DNA of 64,000 bases from positions 51,649 through 115,648 of the forward strand of contig NZ_VULZ01000011.1 of NCBI RefSeq assembly GCF_009696445.1. Reading direction: 5' to 3'. The DNA comes from Porcincola intestinalis (GTDB lineage Bacteria > Bacillota > Clostridia > Lachnospirales > Lachnospiraceae). The position numbers and the translations under genes were made by a program. Below, piece after piece: positions 7,548 to 16,181 of the stretch; the first letter of the stretch is position 1; every line of letters starts with the position of its first letter. The notes below the pieces were generated by a model. It saw nothing but the letters and a program-made list of their open reading frames with translations. It did not search any database and was not told the DNA's origin.

Positions 7548-9359
7548 TCAGGCAGTCCCCCTGTCTTCCAGTGCTCTCTTGAGCAGGGCGCCGACGGCGT
7601 CTGAGAACTGGCTCAGGCTGCGGATCCGGGTGTAGTTCTGTCCGTAGATCCGGTGGACATTGTCAAGATGGGCGGATGCCCCGAAGAATATCGCTGCTGT
7701 CCGGATGCCGTCCCGCTGCATCTGACGGACCGCATCCGCCGCGTCCTGAACCGCCAGATCCCCCTCATATTCTCTGGCAAACAGATGCTTCTCATCAGGC
7801 GGAACCTGCATGGAGTCATTCGGGCTGGCATCCGTGAGCACCAGCAGGATGCGCTGGGAAGCCATCGTGTCCTGCTCATCCTTCATCAGATAATCCATCA
7901 TCTTCAGGCACAGACCATCCCTGTTCCACCCACCGGCATAATACTGGAAAATTCCCTCGCACTTCTTATCCTTGTACGGCTTCAGCCGCTGCAGAACCGT
8001 GTAACCGCGCAGCGAGCGGAATGCGCTGACCCGGACCGGGATGCCACAGCTCTCAAAACTCTTTGCGATGATATATGCCTGTGAGGCGATCATTTCCTGA
8101 TTGTTCATCCGGGACTGGGAGGCATCGAGCAGCAGATCGACGGTCACGGAGAACTCCGTGATATCCGAGTCAGACCAGAACACATCCGGATCCGACAAAA
8201 CCGGAAGTCTCCAGGCCTTTTCCGCATCGATTCTGCCCCTCCTCGACCGCTTCGGCAGATCATTCATATAGGATGCAAAGATCGTATCCGTCTGGGCCGT
8301 CAGATCGCGGATGTTTTCCTGAATCCGGAAGATATGATCCTGATAGAACCGGACATTCCGGAGCCGCTGATTTTCCTGCTCCTGCTGAAGGAGCCTTTCC
8401 TGGCTCTGAGCAGAACTTGCGTCCATCACAGAATGATCTGTGTCTGGCACTTCTGCAGCAGCGCCCCCATGCCTGGATCCACTACCATCCGCAATCCACA
8501 GCCTGCAGGCGGCATCTGTCCCAGTGCAGAGCGCATTTTCCAGAATACGCATCTCCCTGTCCGAATACAGGCAGGGGCCGAAGCAGTCCCGTATGTAAGA
8601 CTGATCCTTCTCCGAGCTGCCGGATGTATGCGCCTGTCCGATCCGGTGCCCCAGCTGGATGCTGCCCTTCCGGTCTCCATTTCCGGATCCCTTCCTCAGA
8701 ATCAATAGGTCTGTGCTCCGGAGCTCTCTTTTCATGAATCGTCTTGCAAATGCATCCGCAAGTCCTCTGACCGCGATCTTCCTATAAGACAGCTCTGCTC
8801 CATAACCGCCTCTGAGCCGAAACCTCTCCTCGCAGATCCGGGTCATTTCCCTGATGACACCATCGGTATCGAGATCTCCCGAAAACATCAGCTCCTTTGA
8901 CAGGCTCACTGCAGCCGGCGACAGCACAGCCTTCTTCCCGAGCACATCTGCCCATCTGGCCTGTTCCTGGTCGAACACCTTCATGCTCTGCAGCATCATC
9001 TGCTGCCTCGACAGCCCCGCAGTGTATACGTAAAAGGCTTCTGCCCGTTCTTTCCGAAGCTGCGCCAGGATGGGACGATCCGGGAACTCCTTCTGATAGA
9101 CACAGCTTTCAATGCCAAGCCACAGAACCGCAGATGTCTCCTGCGCCGTGTTTGACAGTCCAAGCCCGTCAAAAAAAGCGTTCAGCCGGTCGAGATCCAG
9201 CCATTTTGCCGCAAGACCGATCACGAGATTGAAGTAATCGTCCGCATCCCCATTAGGAAAAAAGGCCAGAAACGGAGGATCAAAGTCATATCTCCCGGAT
9301 GCATTCCATATGACGTTGACGGCCCTTCGGCTGCTTCCCGTATAGTGCTGTCTGATCAC
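7548..9359 (-). CDS. VWA (von Willebrand A) domain protein partnered with a MoxR ATPase
   Basis: 603 residues. The N-terminal two thirds are mostly helical with no motif I know. The C-terminal part (from about 390) is a VWA domain with the metal-binding motif DASQS (about 407-411), the downstream LRGYT segment and LVLTDASPND. MoxR-VWA pairs act as chaperone-like machines that insert metal cofactors or remodel protein complexes. The gene starts three bases after the MoxR stop, so the two are translationally coupled. No signal peptide, so cytosolic. The client protein is unknown and none is encoded next door except the membrane protein at 10379-11389. Confidence 0.85.
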   Translation of the reverse strand: MIRQHYTGSSRRAVNVIWNASGRYDFDPPFLAFFPNGDADDYFNLVIGLAAKWLDLDRLNAFFDGLGLSNTAQETSAVLWLGIESCVYQKEFPDRPILAQLRKERAEAFYVYTAGLSRQQMMLQSMKVFDQEQARWADVLGKKAVLSPAAVSLSKELMFSGDLDTDGVIREMTRICEERFRLRGGYGAELSYRKIAVRGLADAFARRFMKRELRSTDLLILRKGSGNGDRKGSIQLGHRIGQAHTSGSSEKDQSYIRDCFGPCLYSDREMRILENALCTGTDAACRLWIADGSGSRHGGAAAEVPDTDHSVMDASSAQSQERLLQQEQENQRLRNVRFYQDHIFRIQENIRDLTAQTDTIFASYMNDLPKRSRRGRIDAEKAWRLPVLSDPDVFWSDSDITEFSVTVDLLLDASQSRMNNQEMIASQAYIIAKSFESCGIPVRVSAFRSLRGYTVLQRLKPYKDKKCEGIFQYYAGGWNRDGLCLKMMDYLMKDEQDTMASQRILLVLTDASPNDSMQVPPDEKHLFAREYEGDLAVQDAADAVRQMQRDGIRTAAIFFGASAHLDNVHRIYGQNYTRIRSLSQFSDAVGALLKRALEDRGTA

Positions 9360-9362
9360 CGC

Positions 9363-10313
9363 TCATTCTCCCTGTCCTGCCGTCTGTTCAAACACATCCT
9401 CCCGCTTCAGATCGGTTGGAATCCTGCTTTTGATGACATCCGTCACAAGCCTGCGCTCATACGCGTCGAAGGTCTTGTTGACAATACACATCTCCAGCGC
9501 ATCGCCCGAGCTGATCCCCTTCTCCACCAGCCGGATCGCGTCGATCAGGCCTCTCAGGTCCAGCGCCCGCTCGGAAATCTCTGCCGCCTGCGCCTTCCTC
9601 TCAATCTCATAGAACAGATAGACAAACTGCTGACAGATCTTCGGCCTGATTGTCGGGAAAACATCCTGCAGAAGCCGCTGAAGATCCCCCTCCCCGATCA
9701 GCGGCATGTCCAGAATCGCAAACCGCGAGCAGAGCGCCTCGTTCAGATCTCTTGTCCCTGCATAGCCGTAGTTCATGGTTCCGATAAACCGGGCAGCCGG
9801 ACTGACCGAAATCCGGTCGTATCCGGCCACATCGATCACATGACGAAAATCCAGCGTGGCGTGAAGAACCGCCAGTGCTTCATTTCTTGCCATGTTGATC
9901 TCGTCGAGTATCCCGAAGCCGCCGTAAACCGCACAGTTGTAGATCGGGCCGGGGCGAAATGTCACCCTGCTGCCATCGTAGGTATCAGTTCCGATCAGAT
10001 AGGATGCGTCAACGTTGACATGGAAGCTGACATCCCAGAGCGGACGCCCGAACAACTCCGCCAGATTCTCGGCAAGGACATTCTTGCCGGTCGCCTTCGG
10101 TCCCGCCAGCAACAGATTTTCCCCGCTCAGCAGCGCGGCAATTGCCTTCTCCCAGACGCCTGTCCCATAGTAACGAACCTCCGACTGCGGGATCCGCCGG
10201 CTGGTATCCTCCGGAATTTCCATGGCGTCATATGTCTTTCTGTATTCGGCTACACGATCCAGCAGCATGCTGCTGACTCCTTCCTGACTCAGAAACTCCA
10301 TCAGGCTTTTCAT
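9363..10313 (-). CDS. MoxR-family AAA+ ATPase
   Basis: 316 residues. Walker A is GPKATGKN (about 70-77; Asn in place of the usual Thr/Ser, as in this clostridial MoxR branch), followed by the pre-sensor region (VSFHVNVDASYLIGTDTYDG), Walker B LDEINMA (about 137-143), sensor 1 (IGTMNYGYAGT) and an Arg finger (ALCSRFAILDMP). The C-terminal lid follows. It powers whatever the neighbouring VWA protein does. It sits between that gene and a membrane protein gene on one strand with 3- and 65-base gaps. Confidence 0.9.
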   Translation of the reverse strand: MKSLMEFLSQEGVSSMLLDRVAEYRKTYDAMEIPEDTSRRIPQSEVRYYGTGVWEKAIAALLSGENLLLAGPKATGKNVLAENLAELFGRPLWDVSFHVNVDASYLIGTDTYDGSRVTFRPGPIYNCAVYGGFGILDEINMARNEALAVLHATLDFRHVIDVAGYDRISVSPAARFIGTMNYGYAGTRDLNEALCSRFAILDMPLIGEGDLQRLLQDVFPTIRPKICQQFVYLFYEIERKAQAAEISERALDLRGLIDAIRLVEKGISSGDALEMCIVNKTFDAYERRLVTDVIKSRIPTDLKREDVFEQTAGQGE

Positions 10314-10378
10314 AGATTCGCTTGCACTCCTTTACTGTCCTGTTTCTTCTTCCCTTCTCCTTGCCTGTACCTGGATCA

Positions 10379-11389
10379 TCACTGATAACCGCTCACGATG
10401 AACAGCGGCTTGATCGTCACAACCTCATCATATTCCTGCTGCGAGACGGTCACACTGGCGTTGAGCGCCTTCAGATCCTTCTTGACAGCCTCCAGCGCGC
10501 CTTCCTCGTCCGCCGCCCTGCCCTCCCGCACGACGCGGATCATCCGGTCCAGCACGACCGGGTGCGCGTACTGCGGTGGCACCGGGAATGTATCTGTCTT
10601 CCCGATGTAACCCTTCATCTGCCTCAGGGCCTCTTCCCAGTCCGCCTGCGCCGTCTTCCGGTTGCGGTGCGGCGTCGGCAGAATCTGCGAAGCCGCCACC
10701 GACAGGATAAATGCACCGCCGAACAGGGCAAGGTAAATGCCCATGCTGTTCCCTTTTACCATCCTGAGATACAGCCCTGCCGCGATGAGCGCCACAGAGC
10801 CGGCATCAATCAGGGCAGCCAAAGTCTTCAGGGATGTCTTTGTCCCGTCGAGCGAACGCTTCTGCTTTGCCGCAAAGACAATCAGCTTGCTGTAGCGCTC
10901 ATCCTTCTGCAGATATGCCTTCGCTCTCTCCAGCTCCTGAATTGTTTCAAGCGCGTCCTCCGGCAGCTCCTTCAGGTACCTGGCTTCCTGCTCTGCCTTT
11001 GCCTTCCGCAGCTTTTTTTCAGCCTCCGCACTGTAGACCGGAATCTCCGGATGCCTTTTGTGAATCTCCTCCAGAGCCTCGTCGACCTCCGCCTCGATCT
11101 TGAAGTTGCACTGCTGCTCAGTGCCATCGCTTCTCTGGACAACCAGGTACGGTGTTGTCGCAAAAATTCCTTTTCCTGTAAAGCCGCCCTTCGACATGGC
11201 GACTCTCTTGAATACCCTCCGGATGTCCTGCCAGCAGGTATAGTAGCATCGGCTGATATAAAAACTGTTTGTATACAGGGCACGCCCGCCGATTCCGACC
11301 GGGCCGATTTTATGGCACTGCTTCTTATCCTCAGCCAGTGTCTCCCGGCTCAGGGCTGTTTGTCCAAGTCTTGTAGGTGCGACTATCAT
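10379..11389 (-). CDS. Membrane protein with PH-like N-terminal domain, first gene of the MoxR/VWA operon
   Basis: 336 residues. Residues about 28-120 look like a bacterial PH-like beta fold (GPVGIGGRALYTNSFY ... TTPYLVVQRSDGTEQQ). A charged helical segment follows (AEKKLRKAKAEQEARYLKELP), then two membrane segments at about 205-250 (LAALIDAGSVALIAAGLYL and MGIYLALFGGAFILSVAAS), and a cytosolic tail. The start is uncertain: the nearest good ribosome site (GGGAG) is about 18 bases upstream of the ATG used. It may anchor the MoxR/VWA machine to the membrane or be its client; both are inferences from order and spacing. Confidence 0.7.
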   Translation of the reverse strand: MIVAPTRLGQTALSRETLAEDKKQCHKIGPVGIGGRALYTNSFYISRCYYTCWQDIRRVFKRVAMSKGGFTGKGIFATTPYLVVQRSDGTEQQCNFKIEAEVDEALEEIHKRHPEIPVYSAEAEKKLRKAKAEQEARYLKELPEDALETIQELERAKAYLQKDERYSKLIVFAAKQKRSLDGTKTSLKTLAALIDAGSVALIAAGLYLRMVKGNSMGIYLALFGGAFILSVAASQILPTPHRNRKTAQADWEEALRQMKGYIGKTDTFPVPPQYAHPVVLDRMIRVVREGRAADEEGALEAVKKDLKALNASVTVSQQEYDEVVTIKPLFIVSGYQ

Positions 11390-11452
11390 ATCTCGTTCGT
11401 TATGCTCCCGCTTCCGTAATTGCCTGCGTCGTGTATTGCTTCGTTCATTTTG

Positions 11453-11474
11453 AAAAAGGCGGGAGGCTTCCGCC
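11453..11474 (-). terminator. Terminator after the CstA-type transporter
   Basis: On the minus strand GGCGG and CCGCC form a short GC stem followed by TTTTTC. It lies 65 bases after the transporter stop and before the MoxR/VWA operon. The stem is only 5-6 bp. Confidence 0.5.
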
Positions 11475-11538
11475 TTCCGCCTTCTTCCGCGCAGGTCCAG
11501 GCGCCTGCGCCGTACAATTCAGTTATTCCCTTGTTCCG

Positions 11539-12999
11539 TCAAGCCTTGCGGTACTTCTTCGAGTTGACCATAAACAGGCACAGGCAGAACGCTGCGAAGA
11601 TGATGCCAACCGGATAAGCGACTGCATGGTTGTCATTCAGTGCCTTGATGTGGCCGAGTGTCTCCGGAGCCATCATGAAGTAGGTGGATGTCACCGCGCT
11701 CATGAAGGTTGCCGGAACTGCGGCAATCCAGTAGTTTTTCTTCTCCTTCGCCAGGAACATTGCGCCGGCCCACAGCACCAGCATTGCCAGTGTCTGGTTG
11801 GACCACGCGAAGTAGTTCCAGATGACGTTGTAGTTCAGCCATCCGAAGGTCTGACCGAAACCAAGAAGCGCGCCGACGCCCAGCACCGGGATGCAGACTG
11901 CAAGCCGCTTGCCATAGCCCTGCTGGTCAATCTTGAACCAGTCGCAGATGGTCAGACGGGCAGAACGGAACGCTGTGTCGCCGGAAGTGATCGGGCAGGC
12001 AATGACACCGAGCATTGCAAGCACGAATCCGATGCCGCCCATCGTGCTCTTGCTCATGAAGTAGACGGTCGTGGAATTACCGCCGCCGGCCGCAAGAAGA
12101 TCCGCTCCTGTGTACCAGGTGCAGGCTGCAGCCGCCCAGATCAGAGCGATGATGCCCTCCGCAACCATCGCACCGTAGAAGACGAAGTGTCCCTGACGCT
12201 CGCTCTTCATGCAGCGCGCCATCAGCGGAGACTGTGTGGAGTGGAAGCCGGAGCAGGCACCGCACGCAACCGTGATGAACATGTAAGACCAGACAGCCTT
12301 TCCTGCCGGATGCATGTTGTAGAAATGCGTGAACAGCTCCGGGATGTCCTTTCCGCGGAGGATCAGCGTCCCGCCGCCGACACCAAGCGCCATCACAATC
12401 AGCGCAACACCGAAAACCGGATAGATCTTTCCGATGATCTTGTCGATGGAGATGAAGGTCGCGATGAAGTAGTAGACCAGGATCACTGCCAGCCAGAAGG
12501 TCGAATTGACCAGGATGCCGGACTTCATGCCGGTATCGGTGAACAGCGCTTTCAGAAGGCCTGCCGGGCCGACCGCGAAGACCGTGCCGGTCATAATCAG
12601 AAGGATGACACAGAAGACACGCATGATGTTCTGCATCACCGGACCGAGCAGTCTTCCGGTTACCTCGGAGATCGACGCACCGTTCTCACGCTCGGACATC
12701 ATCCCGGACAGATAATCGTGTACGCCGCCAGCAAAGATGGTTCCGAAGGTAATCCAGAGGAAGACAATCGGTCCCCACATCGCACCGGTGATGGCGCCGA
12801 AGATCGGTCCCAGACCGGCAATATTCAGCAACTGTACCAGAAACAGCTTCCAGGCAGGCATGACAACATAGTCCACACCATCGTTGATCGCAACCGCAGG
12901 GGTCTCACGGTCATCCGGCGCGAATGTGTTGTCCACAAACTTGCCGTACGTGAAATACCCGGCGATCAGGATCACCAGACAAAGCAAAAAGCCAAACAT
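11539..12999 (-). CDS. CstA-family carbon starvation / pyruvate or peptide transporter
   Basis: 486 residues from the ATG at 12999, which has GGGAGGG upstream; an in-frame start at 13047 would add 16 polar residues and has no ribosome site. The protein is almost wholly hydrophobic with about a dozen membrane segments. CstA-family hallmarks are present: the early GPIFGAITGAMWGP, the FAGGVHDYLSGMMS segment and the PITSGDTAFRSARL segment. CstA proteins import pyruvate or peptides. This one is shorter than the E. coli protein (about 700 aa) and resembles the compact form common in Firmicutes. It is a single-gene unit. Confidence 0.88.
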   Translation of the reverse strand: MFGFLLCLVILIAGYFTYGKFVDNTFAPDDRETPAVAINDGVDYVVMPAWKLFLVQLLNIAGLGPIFGAITGAMWGPIVFLWITFGTIFAGGVHDYLSGMMSERENGASISEVTGRLLGPVMQNIMRVFCVILLIMTGTVFAVGPAGLLKALFTDTGMKSGILVNSTFWLAVILVYYFIATFISIDKIIGKIYPVFGVALIVMALGVGGGTLILRGKDIPELFTHFYNMHPAGKAVWSYMFITVACGACSGFHSTQSPLMARCMKSERQGHFVFYGAMVAEGIIALIWAAAACTWYTGADLLAAGGGNSTTVYFMSKSTMGGIGFVLAMLGVIACPITSGDTAFRSARLTICDWFKIDQQGYGKRLAVCIPVLGVGALLGFGQTFGWLNYNVIWNYFAWSNQTLAMLVLWAGAMFLAKEKKNYWIAAVPATFMSAVTSTYFMMAPETLGHIKALNDNHAVAYPVGIIFAAFCLCLFMVNSKKYRKA

Positions 13000-13114
13000 A
13001 ATGTTTTCCCTCCCTTTTGTGCATCCGCATAGCGCGGTGTCGCACAAAATATCCGGCGCTAACCCTGTCCTGGAATCAGAGCATTACGCCGGAAACAATT
13101 GAGCAGCCAGGCAC

Positions 13115-13128
13115 TTTAACAAGTTAAA
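13115..13128. promoter_or_regulatory. Possible operator (inverted repeat) upstream of the CstA-type gene
   Basis: TTTAAC-AA-GTTAAA, a perfect 6-bp inverted repeat with a 2-base centre, lies 116 bases upstream of the start codon in the 290-base gap before the next gene. An AT-rich stretch with a TTGAAA hexamer is just further upstream. The binding protein is unknown; chance occurrence is possible. Confidence 0.3.
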
Positions 13129-13289
13129 CTGATGATAACACGGAGGTTTATTTTTTTCAATATGCTGTTTTCAGGCCGGTATGCCGTATCTGTTTTTGTA
13201 AGATATTCACCCTTTTCCGCCGGATTTCAGGCTTTCACAAATCAAATTTTCTGAATAACGCTGGATCCCGGAACAGACTTTTCAGTCAC

Positions 13290-14459
13290 TCATCGCTGCC
13301 GCAGTTTCGTGATAAACGCAGAAAGCCGCTCCATCGCCACCTTCAGGCTGTCCAGTGAGTAGGCATAGGAGATCCGCACGTAGCCTTCCCCGCTGTCACC
13401 GAATGCGCTGCCCGGTACGACCGCCACCTTCTGATCCTTCAGCAGCTCCGTCGCAAACTCATCGCTGCTCATGCCGAATTCCTGAATCGACGGGAACATA
13501 TAGAAGGCGCCGAAGGGCTCGAAACACGGAAGCTGCATCTTCTCAAACTCATGCAGAAGGAACCGTCTTCTCTGGTTATAGGCCTCCCGCATCTTCACTA
13601 CCTCGCCATAGCAGTCCCGAAGCGCCGCTACCGCGGCATACTGGCTGTTGGTCGGCGCGCACATGATCGCGAACTGATGGACCTTTGTCATCTGATGAAT
13701 GATCTCCTCGGGACCGCAGCAGTATCCGAGCCGCCAGCCCGTCATGGCGTACGCCTTGGAGAAGCCGTTGATCAGAATCGTCCGCTCCTTCATGCCAGGA
13801 ATCTGGATGATCGAGCAGTGATCCTCTCCCGTGTAGGTCAGCTCCGAATAAATCTCATCGGAGAGCACGTACAGATCATGCTCGATACAGACCTTCGCGA
13901 CCGCCTCGAGGTCCGCCCGTGTCATGACCGCCCCGGTCGGATTATTCGGAAATGGAAGCACGAGGATCTTCGTCTTCGGTGTGACCGCCGCCTCCACCTC
14001 CTCCGCTGTCAGCCGGAATTGATTCTTTTCCTTGAGCGGGATAACGACCGGAACCGCATCCGCAAGGATCGCGCACGGCTTGTAGGAAACATAGCTGGGC
14101 TCCGGAATCAGCACCTCGTCTCCGGGGTTAATCATGGCACGAAACGCCAGATCGATTCCCTCCGACCCGCCGACCGTGACGAGAACCTCGGATACCGGAT
14201 TATAGTTCACGCCCAGCCGTCTGCGGATATAAGCCGCAATCTCCGTGCGGAGCTCCTTCAGACCGGAGTTCGATGTATAGAAGGTCCGTCCGCGCTCAAG
14301 AGAGTAGATGCCCTCGTCCCGGATCGCCCAGGGCGTGTCAAAGTCCGGCTCCCCGACGCCGAGCGAGATGACATCATCCATCTCTGCCACAATGTCAAAA
14401 AACTTTCTGATGCCGGAGGGCTTCAGCTCTGCGGCCTTTTTCCCGATTGGATCTCTCAC
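13290..14459 (-). CDS. PLP-dependent aminotransferase, class I/II (AspB/AraT-like)
   Basis: 389 residues with a GTG start that overlaps the Lrp stop (GTGA); GGTGGAG is the ribosome site. Fold-type I hallmarks: PNNPTGAV, the DEIYSEL segment, the PLP lysine in NGFSKAYAMTGWRLGY and the C-terminal PGSAFG...GYVRISYA with the substrate-carboxylate Arg. Substrate (aspartate, aromatic or branched-chain amino acid) cannot be settled. Coupling to an Lrp-type regulator fits a role in amino acid metabolism under feedback from an amino acid. Confidence 0.88.
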   Translation of the reverse strand: MRDPIGKKAAELKPSGIRKFFDIVAEMDDVISLGVGEPDFDTPWAIRDEGIYSLERGRTFYTSNSGLKELRTEIAAYIRRRLGVNYNPVSEVLVTVGGSEGIDLAFRAMINPGDEVLIPEPSYVSYKPCAILADAVPVVIPLKEKNQFRLTAEEVEAAVTPKTKILVLPFPNNPTGAVMTRADLEAVAKVCIEHDLYVLSDEIYSELTYTGEDHCSIIQIPGMKERTILINGFSKAYAMTGWRLGYCCGPEEIIHQMTKVHQFAIMCAPTNSQYAAVAALRDCYGEVVKMREAYNQRRRFLLHEFEKMQLPCFEPFGAFYMFPSIQEFGMSSDEFATELLKDQKVAVVPGSAFGDSGEGYVRISYAYSLDSLKVAMERLSAFITKLRQR

Positions 14460-14938
14460 GGCTCCACCAGCATCCTTTCATCTTTTTTCTTCTTGTCGAA
14501 GATGATTCCGTCATCCTTGTACTTCTTCAGAATGAAATGGGTGGCTGTTGAGATCACAGAATCCAGCGTGGAAAGCTTGCTCGATACAAAGTGTGATACC
14601 TCCTTCAGCGTCTTTCCCTCAAGAATCACAAGCAGATCATACCCGCCTGAAATCAGATAGACAGACTGAACCTCGGGATAGTTGTAGATGCGCTCCGCAA
14701 TCTTGTCAAAGCCCTGTCCTCTGGTCGGGGTCACGCGCACCTCGATCAGCGCCGTAATTTTGTCGGCACCGGTCTTATCCCAGTCAATCAGTGTGTTATA
14801 CCCACAGATGACATTCTCTTCCTCCATCTTTTTGATCTCGGAGGCGATGACTTCCTCTCCCGACCCGAGGAGGACGGCAATCTCAGCAGGAGTCATTCTG
14901 GAATTGCGTTCCAGAAGCTCCAGAATCTGTTCTCTCAT
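14456..14938 (-). CDS. Lrp/AsnC-family transcriptional regulator
   Basis: 160 residues from the ATG at 14938 (AGGAG upstream); a start at 14998 would add 20 residues without a ribosome site. N-terminal HTH (residues about 1-55, LLERNSRMTPAEIAVLLGSGEEVIASEIKKMEEENVI) and a C-terminal RAM amino-acid-binding domain (DKITALIEVRVTP ... VYLISGGYDLLVILEG). A lysine-rich tail ends the protein. It is co-translated with the aminotransferase and probably controls it. Confidence 0.88.
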   Translation of the reverse strand: MREQILELLERNSRMTPAEIAVLLGSGEEVIASEIKKMEEENVICGYNTLIDWDKTGADKITALIEVRVTPTRGQGFDKIAERIYNYPEVQSVYLISGGYDLLVILEGKTLKEVSHFVSSKLSTLDSVISTATHFILKKYKDDGIIFDKKKKDERMLVEP

Positions 14939-15065
14939 AAATTTTTCGCTCCTATCTGTCTGATATGAATATGCCTCGAAAACTTTTCGGTAAGTCACCT
15001 TTGTTTTCTATATTTTTTCATTCTACCTGCTGGCACAGACTCTGTCAACCGGCTCATTCCGTGCC

Positions 15066-16166
15066 TCAGCCCTCCTCAAACAGGGCGTCGCACTGCGGCT
15101 TCTCCAGGCACCGGGTGATATCCCGGTTGCGGATATACCGTCCAGGTCCCTTCGTCAGCTTTCCGATCACAGCCGCCTCAAGACCTTCCTTCTCCAGCTT
15201 CCGCAAAACGGCTTCCCCGCTGCGCACAGTAGCCAGAAGATCGCCCACCCCATACAGCCTGTATGGATTCCGGTTCAGAGCCTCGCAAATCTCGATCGTC
15301 TCCTGCCGGATCGGAATCAGATGAATATCCGCATCCATCCCGCAGGAAAGGCGCCCGCACAGCGTCCACATCGCCGAGAAGACGCCTCCCTCTCCGATAC
15401 ACTGAAGCTGTGCCTGCTTTTCCTCCGTCCGGATCAGAGCCGCCGCCCTTACCGTCAGCAGGTTCTCTTCCATCCGCTCTGCGCCCTTCAGGAATCCCGC
15501 CGGAAAATGTCCGGAAAGCCGTTCCTGGAAGCTCCGCAGCAGAACGGCTGTCCCGGCGGCCCCGCACGTCCCGACCATCAGGAGATCACAGCCTTCTGAC
15601 ATCCTGTCATCTGTGAGACCGCTTTTCTCCATGAATTCAGTGGCTATACTGCCAATCCCTGCAGACTGCATCGCAGGCGCAGCCGGTTCGAACGCCCATG
15701 TTCTCCCCGCTGAAACGCTGATAACCGGATTCAGCACCGATCCACTGACAGATGCAGAAAATGCCTCCACCTCCACGCCGGCCTTCTTCGCTTCCTGTCC
15801 CAGCCGCTGTACCAGTTTCTTCAGACCGTCTTCCTCCATATCCGGCGGAAGAAGCACAGAAACGGATACCACTGTCATCCCACAGCCGGCACCCGCTTCT
15901 TCTGCGTAACTAATTTCCGATGCCGGCATCCGCTTCTGTATGCAGTCTGGTGTCTCATCCAGCCTGTTGACCGCTTCATCAAAAATCATTTCCGCCCCGG
16001 GAAGGCAAAAGCCGTCCACAGCACCGGATGCGGTGCTGTGGACGGCCAGTATACGCCCGGAAAGGTCCCGGCAATGTCCCGCTCCTCCGCTGAAAACGCC
16101 TGCCGCAGAAAGCGGTCTTTCGATGGAGCGCTCATACACTGCCTGACTGACAATTCCTCTCCTCAT
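15066..16166 (-). CDS. AIR-synthase-related protein (HypE/PurM-like fold)
   Basis: 366 residues. The C-terminal third (ICEALNRNPYRLYGVGDLLATV, then GLEAAVIGKLTKGPGRYI) matches the C-terminal domain of AIR-synthase-related ATPases such as HypE. The N-terminal domain is divergent and the usual ATP-phosphate motif is weak. No hydrogenase-maturation gene is near, so a HypE role is not supported. The start ATG at 16166 has GAGGAA upstream, and the gene begins 15 bases after the VanW gene, so they share a transcript. Function open. Confidence 0.7.
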   Translation of the reverse strand: MRRGIVSQAVYERSIERPLSAAGVFSGGAGHCRDLSGRILAVHSTASGAVDGFCLPGAEMIFDEAVNRLDETPDCIQKRMPASEISYAEEAGAGCGMTVVSVSVLLPPDMEEDGLKKLVQRLGQEAKKAGVEVEAFSASVSGSVLNPVISVSAGRTWAFEPAAPAMQSAGIGSIATEFMEKSGLTDDRMSEGCDLLMVGTCGAAGTAVLLRSFQERLSGHFPAGFLKGAERMEENLLTVRAAALIRTEEKQAQLQCIGEGGVFSAMWTLCGRLSCGMDADIHLIPIRQETIEICEALNRNPYRLYGVGDLLATVRSGEAVLRKLEKEGLEAAVIGKLTKGPGRYIRNRDITRCLEKPQCDALFEEG

Positions 16167-16181
16167 ATGATTTTTTCCTCA

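Noticed and set aside
9345..10385. 346-codon plus-strand open frame
   Set aside because: It is antisense to the MoxR ATPase gene and its product shows only GC-driven composition.
11377..13032. 551-codon plus-strand open frame
   Set aside because: It lies exactly opposite the CstA-type gene, which has strong family signatures and a good ribosome site; the reverse product has no recognisable domain.
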